Of a stretch of DNA of 64,000 bases, positions 9,501 to 18,905 are shown piece by piece. The notes under the pieces are model-generated. The model ran no database searches. It saw only the letters and a program-made list of their open reading frames with translations, and was not told the origin of the DNA. The position numbers and the translations under genes were made by a program. The stretch is from NCBI GenBank assembly GCA_023205875.1, contig CP060762.1, forward strand, positions 372,001 through 436,000. The letters run 5' to 3'. The DNA is from Chloropicon primus. Its lineage: Eukaryota; Chlorophyta; Chloropicophyceae; Chloropicales; Chloropicaceae. Numbering within the stretch: the stretch's first letter is position 1; every line of letters starts with the position of its first letter.

Positions 9501-10601
9501 CTGCACGTCCTGCGTCTTAATCTTCGACAGGCACACCCGGACGTCACTGCTGGACAGCGTCGGAACCAGAGTGCGCAGGTACTTGGACACGGCTTTGTAC
9601 GACAGGTGGCCATTCTCATCGCACTGCTTCTTGAAAGTCTTCCTGGCTTCCTGCTTGCGGAACAGGAGCACGTTCAGCACCTTGTCGCTCACGGAGGCGA
9701 ACCTCAGCCCTCCTCCATCGGATTGCTGCGAAGTCGCGGTCACGTCCCTCAGCGCGGACATCATGTCCGCGTAGGACACTTTGCCCTTCCCGAGGACGTC
9801 GAGGCAGGCTCGGAAGTAGTCCAACTCCGCTTCACTCGGGTCTCCCAGGACGTTCGAAACGAGGGTGACGATCCTCTCCAAGGGAATCACGCCCTTCTGC
9901 CTGTTGTCGAGCTCCTCGTACAACTCGATCAACCGCTTCCTGTGAGACTTCAGGTACTGGTCCAAGGCCAGAAGAAGGTCCCTGCTGGGCACCGCTTTGT
10001 GGTACTGTCCGTCCACAAGGAAGCCGTGCGGCTTGAGGCTGCCCTGGCTCAGCTGGTAAAGCTTCAGGGTCTCCGAGTGCATGACGAACTCCGTTCCTTC
10101 CACGTCAACGTACTGGAAGACGCTGTGGCCTTGAGCGGAGTCCCCCTTCGACGAGGCCTCCACCTTCTTCGCAGCTGCCCTGACCGCGGATTTAATCTCC
10201 TGAGAGTCCCGAAGGCTCCTGGACGCGGCGCCGCCTCCTTTGACCACAGTGTTCCTGAAGTGACGAAGCTTCGCAGAGGAATCCGTCTTGCTCTTGTACT
10301 CCTTGGCCAGCTTCTGAAAGTGGAGCACCCTCTGCTTCTCCCTTTCGGCCTTCTGGTGCAGCTGCTCGTTCTTCTCCTCCAGCTCTCCCACTCTGAGCTC
10401 CGTCTGCAGCAACTTGCTCTGCAAATCCGTAGCCGCATTGCTGCTGAACCCTCCAGAGCCAACCTTCCTGACCGCCTTCCTCGCCGCTGCCTCCGTTCGT
10501 ATCAACTTGGTCTGAAGCTTTTTCAGCTGGAGCTCTTGCTCTCTCACCGTCTTCTTCAGACACAAGTTCTCGTCCCTCAGCTTCAAGTTCCTTTCCTCCA
10601 T
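6588..10601 (-). CDS. RPGRIP1L-like ciliary transition-zone protein
   Basis: The 1337-residue product resembles RPGRIP1/RPGRIP1L (nephrocystin-8), a scaffold of the ciliary transition zone. An N-terminal coiled coil opens with MEERNLKLRDENL, very like the family start. An EF-hand-like region sits near residues 233-285, and long coiled coil covers about 430-750. Three C2-type domains follow: about 760-850, about 905-1040, and a C-terminal one from about 1178 to the end that matches the RPGR-interacting domain. An acidic linker (about 1090-1147) separates the last two. The start at 10601 is chosen because it matches the family; the frame is open to an ATG at 10820, and a GT-AG pair just upstream of 10601 could mark a 5' intron. 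It implies the organism builds, or recently built, a cilium. Confidence 0.82.
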   Translation of the reverse strand: MEERNLKLRDENLCLKKTVREQELQLKKLQTKLIRTEAAARKAVRKVGSGGFSSNAATDLQSKLLQTELRVGELEEKNEQLHQKAEREKQRVLHFQKLAKEYKSKTDSSAKLRHFRNTVVKGGGAASRSLRDSQEIKSAVRAAAKKVEASSKGDSAQGHSVFQYVDVEGTEFVMHSETLKLYQLSQGSLKPHGFLVDGQYHKAVPSRDLLLALDQYLKSHRKRLIELYEELDNRQKGVIPLERIVTLVSNVLGDPSEAELDYFRACLDVLGKGKVSYADMMSALRDVTATSQQSDGGGLRFASVSDKVLNVLLFRKQEARKTFKKQCDENGHLSYKAVSKYLRTLVPTLSSSDVRVCLSKIKTQDVQGHGQTMFLDVLVTFGVINKDKLPKKPKQEPLERSLSVIQKNLGLTDAPSSFQLGMPDLPSDKQFSEIAVARRQIDRLENRYGDSQRMVEDMKAAQKRLVDQLEETNKKLAEERKHCMMLEVEQKKLVFDIQGARDLKPLLEQAQKDILELEKENHQLMSSAIKAPQAALNELKNARWDAIEHQKQRNAAELRETELRRELASMKKQLSTAGSYSGADMLSVRVERDNAVKEVAKVKIELEAANEKLKVYQALKNDEAKQQLDPTDPIESAMMSVTMTGSEKEMSYELKHLQEAYAKQTLELEKLNLVLRHEEQRCTNLIAENESLKNQLDSAKASYDKRLGAYQGELTMKQERISKLEAKLCFSSEGVDPSQKLKNEEDMLQDIELKENEDLLILSMHSVSYVENTGFDASTSTFLVVDFYEHEPQTSDVVQGLKPRLDTSFQFVVAVDNFFISYMNSRNVVVEVNRVSGLDYQVVGAAEIPLRQMLSDKYSGNLRACDVFGNGGKLLGKLFYSIEFQNNLVRELKVDSSLPELDSDDHGYMTTGIEILIESCAGLALPDTKGEDIVAYFNYKLLDFPEHDTVFGTGKDPVFKDKNLLKAKWSPELRDALHSSDLELKCFHDSETLEGSFIGECKIAIKDLADGIPIDSVYPLHSRSGQEVGKVKVHVQWVDRMASQRDSPFPPQLEPEPEVTEESETVAEKQTENYTVLSEMVKLEAAQLPAPIVQEGENADDPAPEEPQEVEIVHESEIAAEIEEDDKEEEGGDAEEIEIHDAAEEHDDGLSSQVPEEKSSFVGLEHANLKLPDLTSNIVIHVSKVVLSEDMMENSAVEQLCVVFDFMTTFVDAKSQCTPMRPKISKVVDFSHTQVFCIDSETHQDIREHLLTLIADGNEVESSIPFCLVAEGKGGAGQGESDSKFQDIAYCEVSLMDIFKDMKDLSEAEITMLTPEGNVAATLYLSLFAVGALESLL

Positions 10602-11134
10602 CTTGCACAGATCAGCAAGAAGAGCAAACGAAACCAAGAGCAACACAAAGATCCCACCTTTGTCTACACTCCTCAATCCCAAGCGGCGCGAACCTTCACA
10701 CCTTGGCCCTTCACCTGGTCGCCATCTTTTCCCCTGTCTCTTCAGAACCAAAAAACCAATTTTCAAATTTTTTTCCCTCAACCTCAAGTGGAAATCTTCA
10801 ATATTTCTACATACCAACATTTCCAACAGAGTTCTCGGTCGATTTCGTGGAGAGTGCGGGTCGAGAGGGTCGAAGAGGTTCCGTTCAATCCATAGATCGT
10901 GCTTTTCTCTTTCGTTTCAACCCCTCACTTGCGGAGTTTGACGCCATGTTGAGGATTTGAGGAACTGAAACGTGCAGCTGTCGTGTCACTTTCGCAAGAG
11001 ATCAGTGAGATCAGGACAGGAGAGTTGTGTTGGAGGGGAGGAGGGGGCAAAGGCTTCGTAATTTCGGGCGCGTGGGAGTGAAATCACAAGAAACGGTGTC
11101 TCTCGGGCTTTCAGAGGGTACCAAACTTGCCAGG
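10602..11134. other. Divergent intergenic region
   Basis: The 533 bp hold the leader of the RPGRIP1L-like gene and the promoter of the following uncertain gene. A short upstream ATG (10820, minus strand) could begin a 5' exon of the ciliary gene. Nothing else is recognised. Confidence 0.35.
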
Positions 11135-11939
11135 ATGACGAAACGGCCGAGGGTCGACGTCCTTCACCTGGTGGGGGATGTCTGGAACGAGGGGGCCAAG
11201 GTCAAGGAAGATTCCTGTCCTGCTTCGGAGAGACGAGGCCAAGCCCTGCAAGTGTACAAGCCGCCTGGATCCTGGATCTGGGGCAGGCTAACGTGCTCCG
11301 AGGAGGAGGAAGGGGCACAAGAAAAGAAGAGGGAAAGCGCGGGAGAGACAAGTCGAGGGACATCTTCTCGTGCACATGAGGTGGGAGCTACGAAGGAGAC
11401 AGGGGGAGCGGAAAGTGCAGCAGATGCGGGGACCCACGGGACGCTTGCGGCGACAAAAAAACCTGCCGCCGCGGAAGGTAGGATGGTTGAGGTGGTCAAG
11501 GAAGAACGTGCTTGCTCGCAGGGCCCAGTGCCAGGAATCAAGGTGAGCGAGGACGAGGGGAAAGGCGTTGCGGCTTCTGAGCCCAGTGGCCCGGCACGCG
11601 TGGAGGTGTGGACCTTACATCTGACAACAGGGGCAAGGGGGTTTTCGCAGTCCTCGGCGAATATCGCTACGGGGGAAGTCACACTCTGGTGCGTCATGGA
11701 CTTGGGCGGGGCAGGGACGACCTGTCTGGGCTCAGGTGGCGAACAAGATATAGCGAAACACTCACTTGCAGATGGACAAGGGTGAGGTGGCAGTGCTCAT
11801 AATCCAGGAATTTTCGGAGCCTCCTCTGGCGACCTGGGTCTCACGCGTGTACAAACTTGATGTGTCATTGACGGAAGCAAAAAAGCGAGCACTGAGAGAC
11901 ATGCAGAGAGGCATAACCCGATGGGGGTCGTCCACTTAG
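11135..11939 (+). CDS. Uncertain two-exon hypothetical gene at the edge of the AT-rich island
   Basis: I propose exon 1 at 11135-11542 and exon 2 at 11772-11939, joined in phase 0 through a strong donor (AAG|GTGAGC) and acceptor (CTTGCAG|), giving 191 residues. Exon 1 is open and GC-rich (MTKRPRVDVLHLVGDVW) with an acidic, Ala/Glu-rich middle. Exon 2 reads MDKGEVAVLIIQEFSEP and a basic tail, and looks more protein-like than chance. Without splicing, exon 1 reads on to a stop at 11785 (216 residues). A third frame over 11608-11799 is also open, so other splice models are possible, or the locus may be decayed. I recognise no family. The gene ends exactly where base composition drops, so truncation by the island is a possible explanation. 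Confidence 0.4.
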
Positions 11940-14010
11940 GAAATGTATCTTAGCTAACTTGATCGTCTTACAAGTAGTGCGCAAGAGGCTAGGATGCTAC
12001 CCATTCTTTGTATGCGAAAAAAAAGAGACACCCATATCCTGGCAGCACTGCCAAAACATAAGTGTATGTTTTGGATAATTGCCAATACATCAGCAGGTCT
12101 CTCCGATAAAGTCTGCCGCCCGTGCTACTTGTAAAACAAGAACGCTTCGTGTGATGCTCGTTCTGCTTCCTCTGGCAATAGCTGGAGAAGCATTTAATCA
12201 TCCGCGAAGAGCTCTAAAATAAATGAATATTATTATATTTGACCTCATCTCATCATGCTGTAGGGGTTGCGAATTGTTCTCCTCTAATCTCGGAGCACAT
12301 GTAACATTATATCGAAGCCACTTTACTCGCGGGAGTATCTGTATTAAGCACAATTCTAGACATCCTTTTGCCAATTACAATTTCCTCTTTCTTTCTTCAC
12401 GTTCATACGTGAAGTTATCATGATCTTGGGAGTTGCGTCTTTTTTCAAGCCAATGCCAAAGAAGTTTACTAAATTATTGACAGCACAAGTTTTGGAAAAT
12501 GTATACATAGCTCCCCAGCATTTATGTTATCGACAGCATTATCTTGATTTCTGTCAATGACTCAGAAATTGCATTGCTGTTCGTGACGCAATACAATCAC
12601 TCGCATACAAGCCACAGCCATATTTTAATCAAGGTGACGCGGCGACAGAAGCGCAACCAATATTGTAAGGAGCTTACCATTTTAAGAAAAAAAACATGAT
12701 AAAAACTTACATAAGAAATGAACGAGCTCATATCTTTATTAGCAATGCAGGTCGAAAACATTGTAAGGGTGTGAAGGGTAACAAAATACATAGTAGCAAA
12801 CAATATGAAGTATATTTAAACTAGTTGCTTCAAGTTATGAGTTAGATGGGGCAATGTGCAACAAGCAAATCCTGAATAAGAACAATGCGTTTGATGATTA
12901 AACCATCATTCGATTTATCAATTCTTTACAGAAAGGAAGGGGAGTTAATATGCAACTTGGTAATCACGCAATGGAGTTCAAAGAAACAAACGCGGCAAAA
13001 GTTAATTGTGTAATCGATGCCTATATATTAGGCATTCCATGCTTCTTGTAGATTAATGAATCATTGGAGTTGGTATTTAATACTATTCCTGCACACTTTG
13101 CGTCTCGAACGACCGCCAACGCACGCAAATTGTCTATATTCTGAAACGTACGTGACTAAACCGTTTCTGTAGTTTTCTTACGGCAGAGACCTCATTTTTT
13201 TTAGAAATATCCAACGACATCAACGTTTTTCTTTTCTTATTTTGTATGCAGAAAAAAATAGATATTGGCATTGTTTGTTTTGAAAGGCAGCTTAATCAAG
13301 CTGAATAGCATGTTCAAGTTGAAAGTAACTGATGTATTGTTTTGCATCTGCAGCTGGTTCTCGGCCTTTTTGCAATTAGTTAATGCATAATGCTTGAGGA
13401 AGGAGAGTCAAGTGAACGGATACGATCAGTCTTTTCCTTTCAACTGCATTGTGGCTAACCCTCTCGTTACTTTCAAAAGGTATGTTTTGCGCTTTATAAT
13501 ATTGCAATTTTAAAGCCAATGTAATGTCGATGGGAGTTTGCGTAATCCCCAAAACAGATTAGAGGTGTACGGGCAAAAATGAAGGATGATCCCATGAACA
13601 AGTAAAGTAAGAGTCCGCTGAACGAGAACGCGACATGCATAAATCGACGGACGGACAACTCAAGACGATGCAAGTGAGGTGCGCGATTGATGACGCGTCA
13701 TGCAATCGTGAATTCGTTCGCGCGCTTCCAGGTCTTCTCTGCTACGATTTTTACGCCTGCAGCGATGGTGAAAGAGGGTCCGCCGCGAAGAGACTGCCAC
13801 CGCGAAAAATTCTTAGGGACTAAAATGCATACTACCGAGTAAGGCGGTCAGTCAAGACTTGGTTTAGGTAATATTGACATGGCGTTGATGCCAACGCGTT
13901 GTTCTTTCTGTTGTTCCCCGTGAAAATTTATTTTCCGACCTTTTCCTCCAACGCTGCGGCGGCTTGAATCAACGTTGAAGCAAATTTTCCACCTTTCGTT
14001 CGGCAACACG
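11940..14010. other. AT-rich, gene-empty island (candidate centromere or origin)
   Basis: About 2.1 kb has no convincing gene and a sharply lower GC content. Lines I counted by hand run 30-42% G+C (for example about 30% at 13021-13080 and 40% at 12721-12780), against roughly 60% in flanking coding DNA. Stops are frequent in all frames and the longest frames are under 75 codons. I see no terminal repeats, transposase motif or tandem satellite. A slightly GC-richer patch at 13620-13830 has a 62-codon frame of no known family. Gene-free AT-rich islands act as centromeres in diatoms and some other algae, and as origins in many eukaryotes; either would be inference here. An old degraded insertion is the plain alternative. 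Confidence 0.6.
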
Positions 14011-14330
14011 AGAGCCAATGCGTCCAAGGATCCCTGTTTTCATCTCTCTCTCTCTCTGCTTGTCGTGGTTCATTAGCACCTCCAACTCTTGCTTCTCTCT
14101 CATTTTTGATTTCTCACCATGGCATCGGCGTGAAGAGGGTGTCCCTACACCGGTTGTTCACCTTGTTGAGGGACCTCCTCCCTCCCTCCCTCCTCCCATC
14201 GTTCGTCTTCCTTGCCCCCAACCAAATATCTGTTTGAGGATCTGGGGACTCTTCATCCAACGGTGACGCGGGCCGAGGGCGGAGGAACGGAACGCTCGGG
14301 CACGTGACGGTTTCTGGCCTTGTAAGGAGG

Positions 14331-16597
14331 ATGAGGGGAGGCATGCACGCGGCAGGGTCGCCGAGGGCGTCGCTGCCCTCGTCCTTTGCTCAAGGGAAGA
14401 GGGCAAACTTTTCTTGTGGACCGACGAGGACCTCCTTCGCTCATCAACAACAACAACATCATCATCTTCATCAACTGAACAAAAAAACAAAGAGGAGAAC
14501 GAGGGTAAGCGAAGCAACCTGCTCTTTGTGGCCGAGATCGTGTGCTCTTGTACTGACGGGCCCCTCTCTGTTCGTTTCCGTGTTCGCGTTTTGGCCTTGC
14601 AGGTGTTCGCTCAAGCGGCGGAGAGCTCAGCGGAGAGGACGGCCCTCCTGATAGAGTTCGACAACGACAGCGATGCGGGGGCCACGATAGTGAGCATAGA
14701 GGGGGAGAACCAGTCGGACCTTCTCGTCAGTGTGACGGGAGCCTTCAGTGCGTTGGACCTGACGGTGCTGGATGCCATGATAAAGACGGAGGAGGGCCGA
14801 GTCATGGACGTCTTTCGGGTGACGACGGGGCAGGGGGAGCAGATAGAGGAGGTGGACTGGAGTTCGGTGAGGCAGCACGTGCTTTCGGCGTGCAGCAACT
14901 CCAGCAGGAGCAGCAAGCCGGCCATCTATGGAGTTGCAGCGGAGTCCGAGGAGACCAAGCAGCGCCCAATGTCGGTCGCGAACTCCATCGTTGAGGCGGA
15001 GCTGTCGAACATCGAGAACACGGCGACCGAGCTCGAGGCGGCCGCCAAGGACATGCAGCAGTCCGCCGCGGACCTCGTGAAGATCGAGCAGGAGCTTGCG
15101 TCGACCAAGATGGCCGCGAGCGCCGTTGCGGTGGACGGGGAGGGGAACATGAACGCGGAGTACGGGGTGGACGCCCAGCAGGTGATGGCCCAGCTGTCGG
15201 CCAGGGCAGAGGCTGCTGCGATTCTGGAGAGACGGATGGCGGCCATGGAGGCGCTCCTTTCCGCCAGGAGGAGCCCAGAGGGCCTTTCGGTGACCGGCCC
15301 CTCGAGCCAGAGGGGAGGTGGCGCCGAGGGGCGCTTCCTTGTCAGCGGAGGCACGGGAACCGGCCCAGCGGCGGGCTCGGGGTACGAGATCATCCTGCAG
15401 GCCTTCAACTGGGAAAGTTGCAAGCAAAACTGGTACAAGGTCTTGGTGGAGCAGGCTTCCGAGTTTGCGGAGGCTGGCTTCACGGCCCTGTGGCTCCCGC
15501 CACCAACCGACAGCGTGAGCCCCCAGGGGTACCTGCCAAGGGACCTGTACTGCCTTGACAGCCAGTACGGAAACGAAGCGGAGCTCCGAGAGCTCGTGAA
15601 GGTCATACAGTCCAAGGGGCTGAAAGCGGTGGCCGACATTGTAATTAACCACAGGTGCGCCCACTACCAGGACGACCAGGGCAGGTGGAACAAGTTTGGT
15701 GGGCGGCTGGCTTGGGATAACAGAGCCATCTGCTCGAACAACAAGCAGTTCGGAGGCACGGGGAACCTTGACTCAGGTGATGACTACGAGGCGGCCCCGA
15801 ACATCGACCACACCCAAGAGTTCGTGCAGAAGGACCTCCTCGGCTGGTTGAACTACCTGAAGAAGTCGATTGGGTTCAACGGCTGGAGGTTTGACTACGT
15901 CAAGGGTTACGGTGGGAAGTTCACGAGGCAGTACATCGATGGCTCCGTGCCTGAGCTTGCGATCGGGGAGTTTTGGGACTCGTGCGATTACACCGATGGA
16001 GTGCTGGATTACAACCAGGACAAGCACAGGCAGCGGACGGTGGACTGGTGCGATCAGACGGGGGGGACCTCAGCCGCTTTTGACTTCACGACAAAAGGCA
16101 TTCTTCAGGAGGCGGTTGGAAGGAACGAGAGGTGGAGACTGGTCGACGCCGAGGGAAGGCCGCCAGGAGTGGTCGGCATTTGGCCCTCGAGGGCGGTCAC
16201 CTTCATCGAGAACCACGACACTGGTTCAACCCTTGGGCACTGGCCCTTCCCTTACCACGGGCTGCACGAGGGCTACGCCTACATCTTGACTCACCCGGGT
16301 ACACCCTGCGTGTTTTATGACCACTATTTTCAGGCCGACAACGGCTTGGGGGACGCGATCAAGAAGCTGCTGAAGATACGCAAACAGTTTGGGATCCACT
16401 CAAGGAGCAAGGTGAAGGTCATGCAGGCCGTGGCGGAGTGCTACGCCGCGAACGTGGACGACAAGGTCACGGTGAAGATTGGCCCTGGGGACTTCACGCC
16501 AAACGCCGACGGGAAAAGCGAGTGGGTCTTGTGCTGCAGCGGGCCAAGCTTTGCTGTTTGGCACAAGCAGGGCGCCATGGTCTTCTCGAATCCCTGA
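14331..16597 (+). CDS. Plastid alpha-amylase (GH13) with N-terminal ACT-like domain
   Basis: There are two exons, 14331-14504 and 14603-16597, with a phase-0 intron of 98 nt (GAGG|GTAAGC ... CTTGCAG|GTG); the spliced product has 722 residues. Exon 1 is a basic Ser/Gln/His-rich presequence, probably a plastid transit peptide. Residues about 70-165 look like an ACT domain (a beta strand TALLIEFDND, then SDLLVSVTG). An Ala/Glu-rich, possibly helical linker follows (about 175-290). The GH13 barrel starts near 318 (EIILQAFNWES) and shows the conserved regions DIVINHR, GWRFDYVKGY (nucleophile Asp near 488), GEFWD (acid/base Glu near 514) and ENHDT (Asp near 596). It is closest to plant AMY-type alpha-amylases that degrade starch. 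ACT domains usually sense small metabolites, so allosteric control is a fair guess. Confidence 0.85.
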
Positions 16598-16758
16598 GTA
16601 GGACCCTCAGTGCCGGGTGATGGGGAGGGGGGTTGCAAGAATTCTCTCCAAAAAAAGAAAAAGAAGAAAAACTATTTCGTTTTTCGGGCTACGCAGTATA
16701 AAAACCGTTACGTAACGGTTGTTTTTAGTTCAACCACCATTCTTTCTTTCGACGATTT

Positions 16759-18087
16759 TCACAGCTTCGCCGGGTACATGTGCCTCCTGAGATGCGAGGC
16801 CACGCCCTTGAGGCTCTCCTTGGCGTACCCCACCTTCCTGTACAAGTAAATGATTCCGTGGTGCGCCCTCCACTCCTCCAGGCACACGCTCACGCCGCTC
16901 TCCTTCAGGCGCCTGGCGTACTCCCTTCCCTCGTCCCTCAGGACGTCAAAGTGGCACAGGCCAAAGTAAGCCGGCGGGAGGTCCCTCAGGACGTGGTCCT
17001 CCGCCACCAGCGGCGAGACGGTCACGTCCAGGCCGTCCTTGTCGGGGCCGAGGTAAGCATTCCTGAAATAAATCATGGACTTGAAGGGCATCGTGTAGTA
17101 GTCTTCCTTGCCGAACTCCTCGATGGACTTGAAGCCCGGCCTCCTGGGCCCCAAGTAGGTCGAGGGGAAGAGCAGAAGCTGGAAGCAGGGCTTCACTTGG
17201 AACTTCCTGGCCAGGGCTTGCTGGGCGAGGACGGCGGCGATGGAGCCCCCCGCGCTGTCCCCCCCAACAGCGATCTTGGAAGAGTCCCAGCCCCTCTCCT
17301 CCGCGTGGTCGACCACCCACTGGAAGCAAGAGACCGCGTCCTCGATCGCCGCCGGGTGAGGGTTCTCCGGAGCCAACCTGTAGTCCACGGAGATGACGAC
17401 GCACTTGGACCAGTGGCAGACGTGGGTCAGCCAGCCCTCCACGGTGTTCAGGTTCCCGATCACAAAGCCGCCGCCGTGGAAGTACAGGAGCACCGGGAGC
17501 GGGACGTGGCTCCCCACGAGTTCCTCGGGCGTGTACACCCTCACGTTCAACCAAGCCTTCCCCCCGCCCCTCCCCCCCCCCGCGGGAATGCTGACGTTCT
17601 CCGCCTTGACCTTCCTGTGCATCGGCTGCCTCAGCCACCTCTCGAACCACCTCCTGGCCTTGTTGACGTCCTTCCTCATCGCCTCCACGACGTCAAAGTT
17701 CCTCTCCTCCCTCACGAGGCGGCCAATCTCCAGCACGATCTGCGTCTGGGTCTCGAGCTCCACCCCCTCCGCGCTCCTCCGCCTCCCGTAGAACAGGTCC
17801 ACCAGGGGCCCCCCCGCGCTCAAGGGGAGGCCGTACAGGAACACCAGGGCAGCCATCTCGCACTTCCTCCTCAGGCTCACGAACACCTTGCCGAAGCAGG
17901 ACGGGGACGAGGAGCTCGAGGAGGTCGAGGTCGACCGAGAAGACAGGAGGACCTTGTCGGACCTCTCCGTGGACTCCTCGCTCGAGATCCCGCCGCTGCT
18001 GCCGCCGCCGCCGCCGCCATGGTGGTGGTGGTCGTGGTGATCACTCAGGTGGCGACCAGTCGGAGTCTTCTGCCTCCCCTTGCCCAT
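16759..18087 (-). CDS. HSL-family alpha/beta-hydrolase (carboxylesterase/lipase-like)
   Basis: The 442-residue protein has the marks of the hormone-sensitive-lipase family. The oxyanion motif is HGGG near residue 202, the nucleophile elbow GDSAGG near 274, an Asp in HFDVLRDEG near 378 and a His in the AHHGII region near 408, so the catalytic triad is complete. The first 70 residues are low-complexity (His, Gly and Ser runs), followed by a hydrophobic stretch (MAALVFLYGLPLSAGG) that may bind or span a membrane. The substrate cannot be told from sequence; arylacetamide-deacetylase-like or acylglycerol hydrolysis are known activities in the family. It is convergent with the amylase and divergent from the cupin-Nudix gene. 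The start ATG at 18087 is the first in frame. GC-rich codons match the neighbours. Confidence 0.85.
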   Translation of the reverse strand: MGKGRQKTPTGRHLSDHHDHHHHGGGGGGSSGGISSEESTERSDKVLLSSRSTSTSSSSSSPSCFGKVFVSLRRKCEMAALVFLYGLPLSAGGPLVDLFYGRRRSAEGVELETQTQIVLEIGRLVREERNFDVVEAMRKDVNKARRWFERWLRQPMHRKVKAENVSIPAGGGRGGGKAWLNVRVYTPEELVGSHVPLPVLLYFHGGGFVIGNLNTVEGWLTHVCHWSKCVVISVDYRLAPENPHPAAIEDAVSCFQWVVDHAEERGWDSSKIAVGGDSAGGSIAAVLAQQALARKFQVKPCFQLLLFPSTYLGPRRPGFKSIEEFGKEDYYTMPFKSMIYFRNAYLGPDKDGLDVTVSPLVAEDHVLRDLPPAYFGLCHFDVLRDEGREYARRLKESGVSVCLEEWRAHHGIIYLYRKVGYAKESLKGVASHLRRHMYPAKL

Positions 18088-18905
18088 TCTCCGATACCTT
18101 TGTCGATGAGGACGAGGATGAGGACGCGACGTGACGTGACGTGATGCGTTGCGCGCGTGCGTCCCGGTCTCAACGCGTTAGGCAAAGAGGGAGAAGGCGT
18201 TACGACTAAATGGACTCGACAGTAACGTCCGGAACACCGACTCACTCGCTTGGTCTCCCCGTGTGTGTGTGTGTCACGCACGCTGCGACATCCACGAGAC
18301 AGAGGGGTGCGTTTCAGTGTCTAACATCCTCAAAATCACGCCAATCCTTACGATTGAGGTATCCACAGAACGATTGAGAGACGCTCCGTTTGTTTTTGTT
18401 TACTCTTTCTCTCCCCGACGACCACTTCTCTCTCCCTCACTCCCCCGAAAGAGCGCAACTCACTCACCTCCAGTCGCCAGTCGAGCGCTTCCCCCCGAAC
18501 TTCGATGGTTTTCGACAAATTTCATATTTGAATTTTCCCTTGAACATTTCGACGAGCGACGTCACTCAGAAATGTAAGACTAAACAGACCTCCAGAGTTG
18601 AAATGCCCAGCTTGGAGGAATTCCACCAATCGCAAATTTCCCACTACTTTAAGATAAGAAAATTATCTTTTGAATTTCTCTTGAGCACGTGTTTGGCGAC
18701 GCGACTGGAGCAGGACTCGGCGAGCAGAGCAGAGGTCCATCCCTCCATCGCTTCGGCCTCCTCCTCCTCTTCCGCGTTCTCCTTCCCGGTGCACTGCCGC
18801 CGCTCTCTTCGCGTTTGGGAGTTCTGTTCGGCATCTTGGAGACGGTTTGGGTTTTTGATTGGGTAGGTGGTGTGTGTGCCACCTCAGAGAGATCCTCAGT
18901 GGGGG
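18088..18905. other. Divergent intergenic region
   Basis: The 818 bp hold the promoters and leaders of two divergent genes. A loosely repeated block (TTTGAATTT near 18529 and 18673, each followed by CTTGA) is the only internal similarity noted. A GT run (18261-18274) is a microsatellite. Confidence 0.35.

Noticed and set aside
8571-10895. A 774-codon open frame antisense to the RPGRIP1L-like gene
   Set aside because: Its residues are Leu/His/Arg-rich text typical of antisense coiled-coil codons; no domain is visible.
13358-13372. TTCTCGGCCTTTT, which matches the 5' end of U2 snRNA
   Set aside because: Only 13 bases match and the rest of U2, including the branch-site region, is absent.
11940-14010. 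A transposon or virus-like insertion in the AT-rich island
   Set aside because: I found no terminal repeats, target-site duplication, transposase, integrase, polymerase or capsid-like frame.
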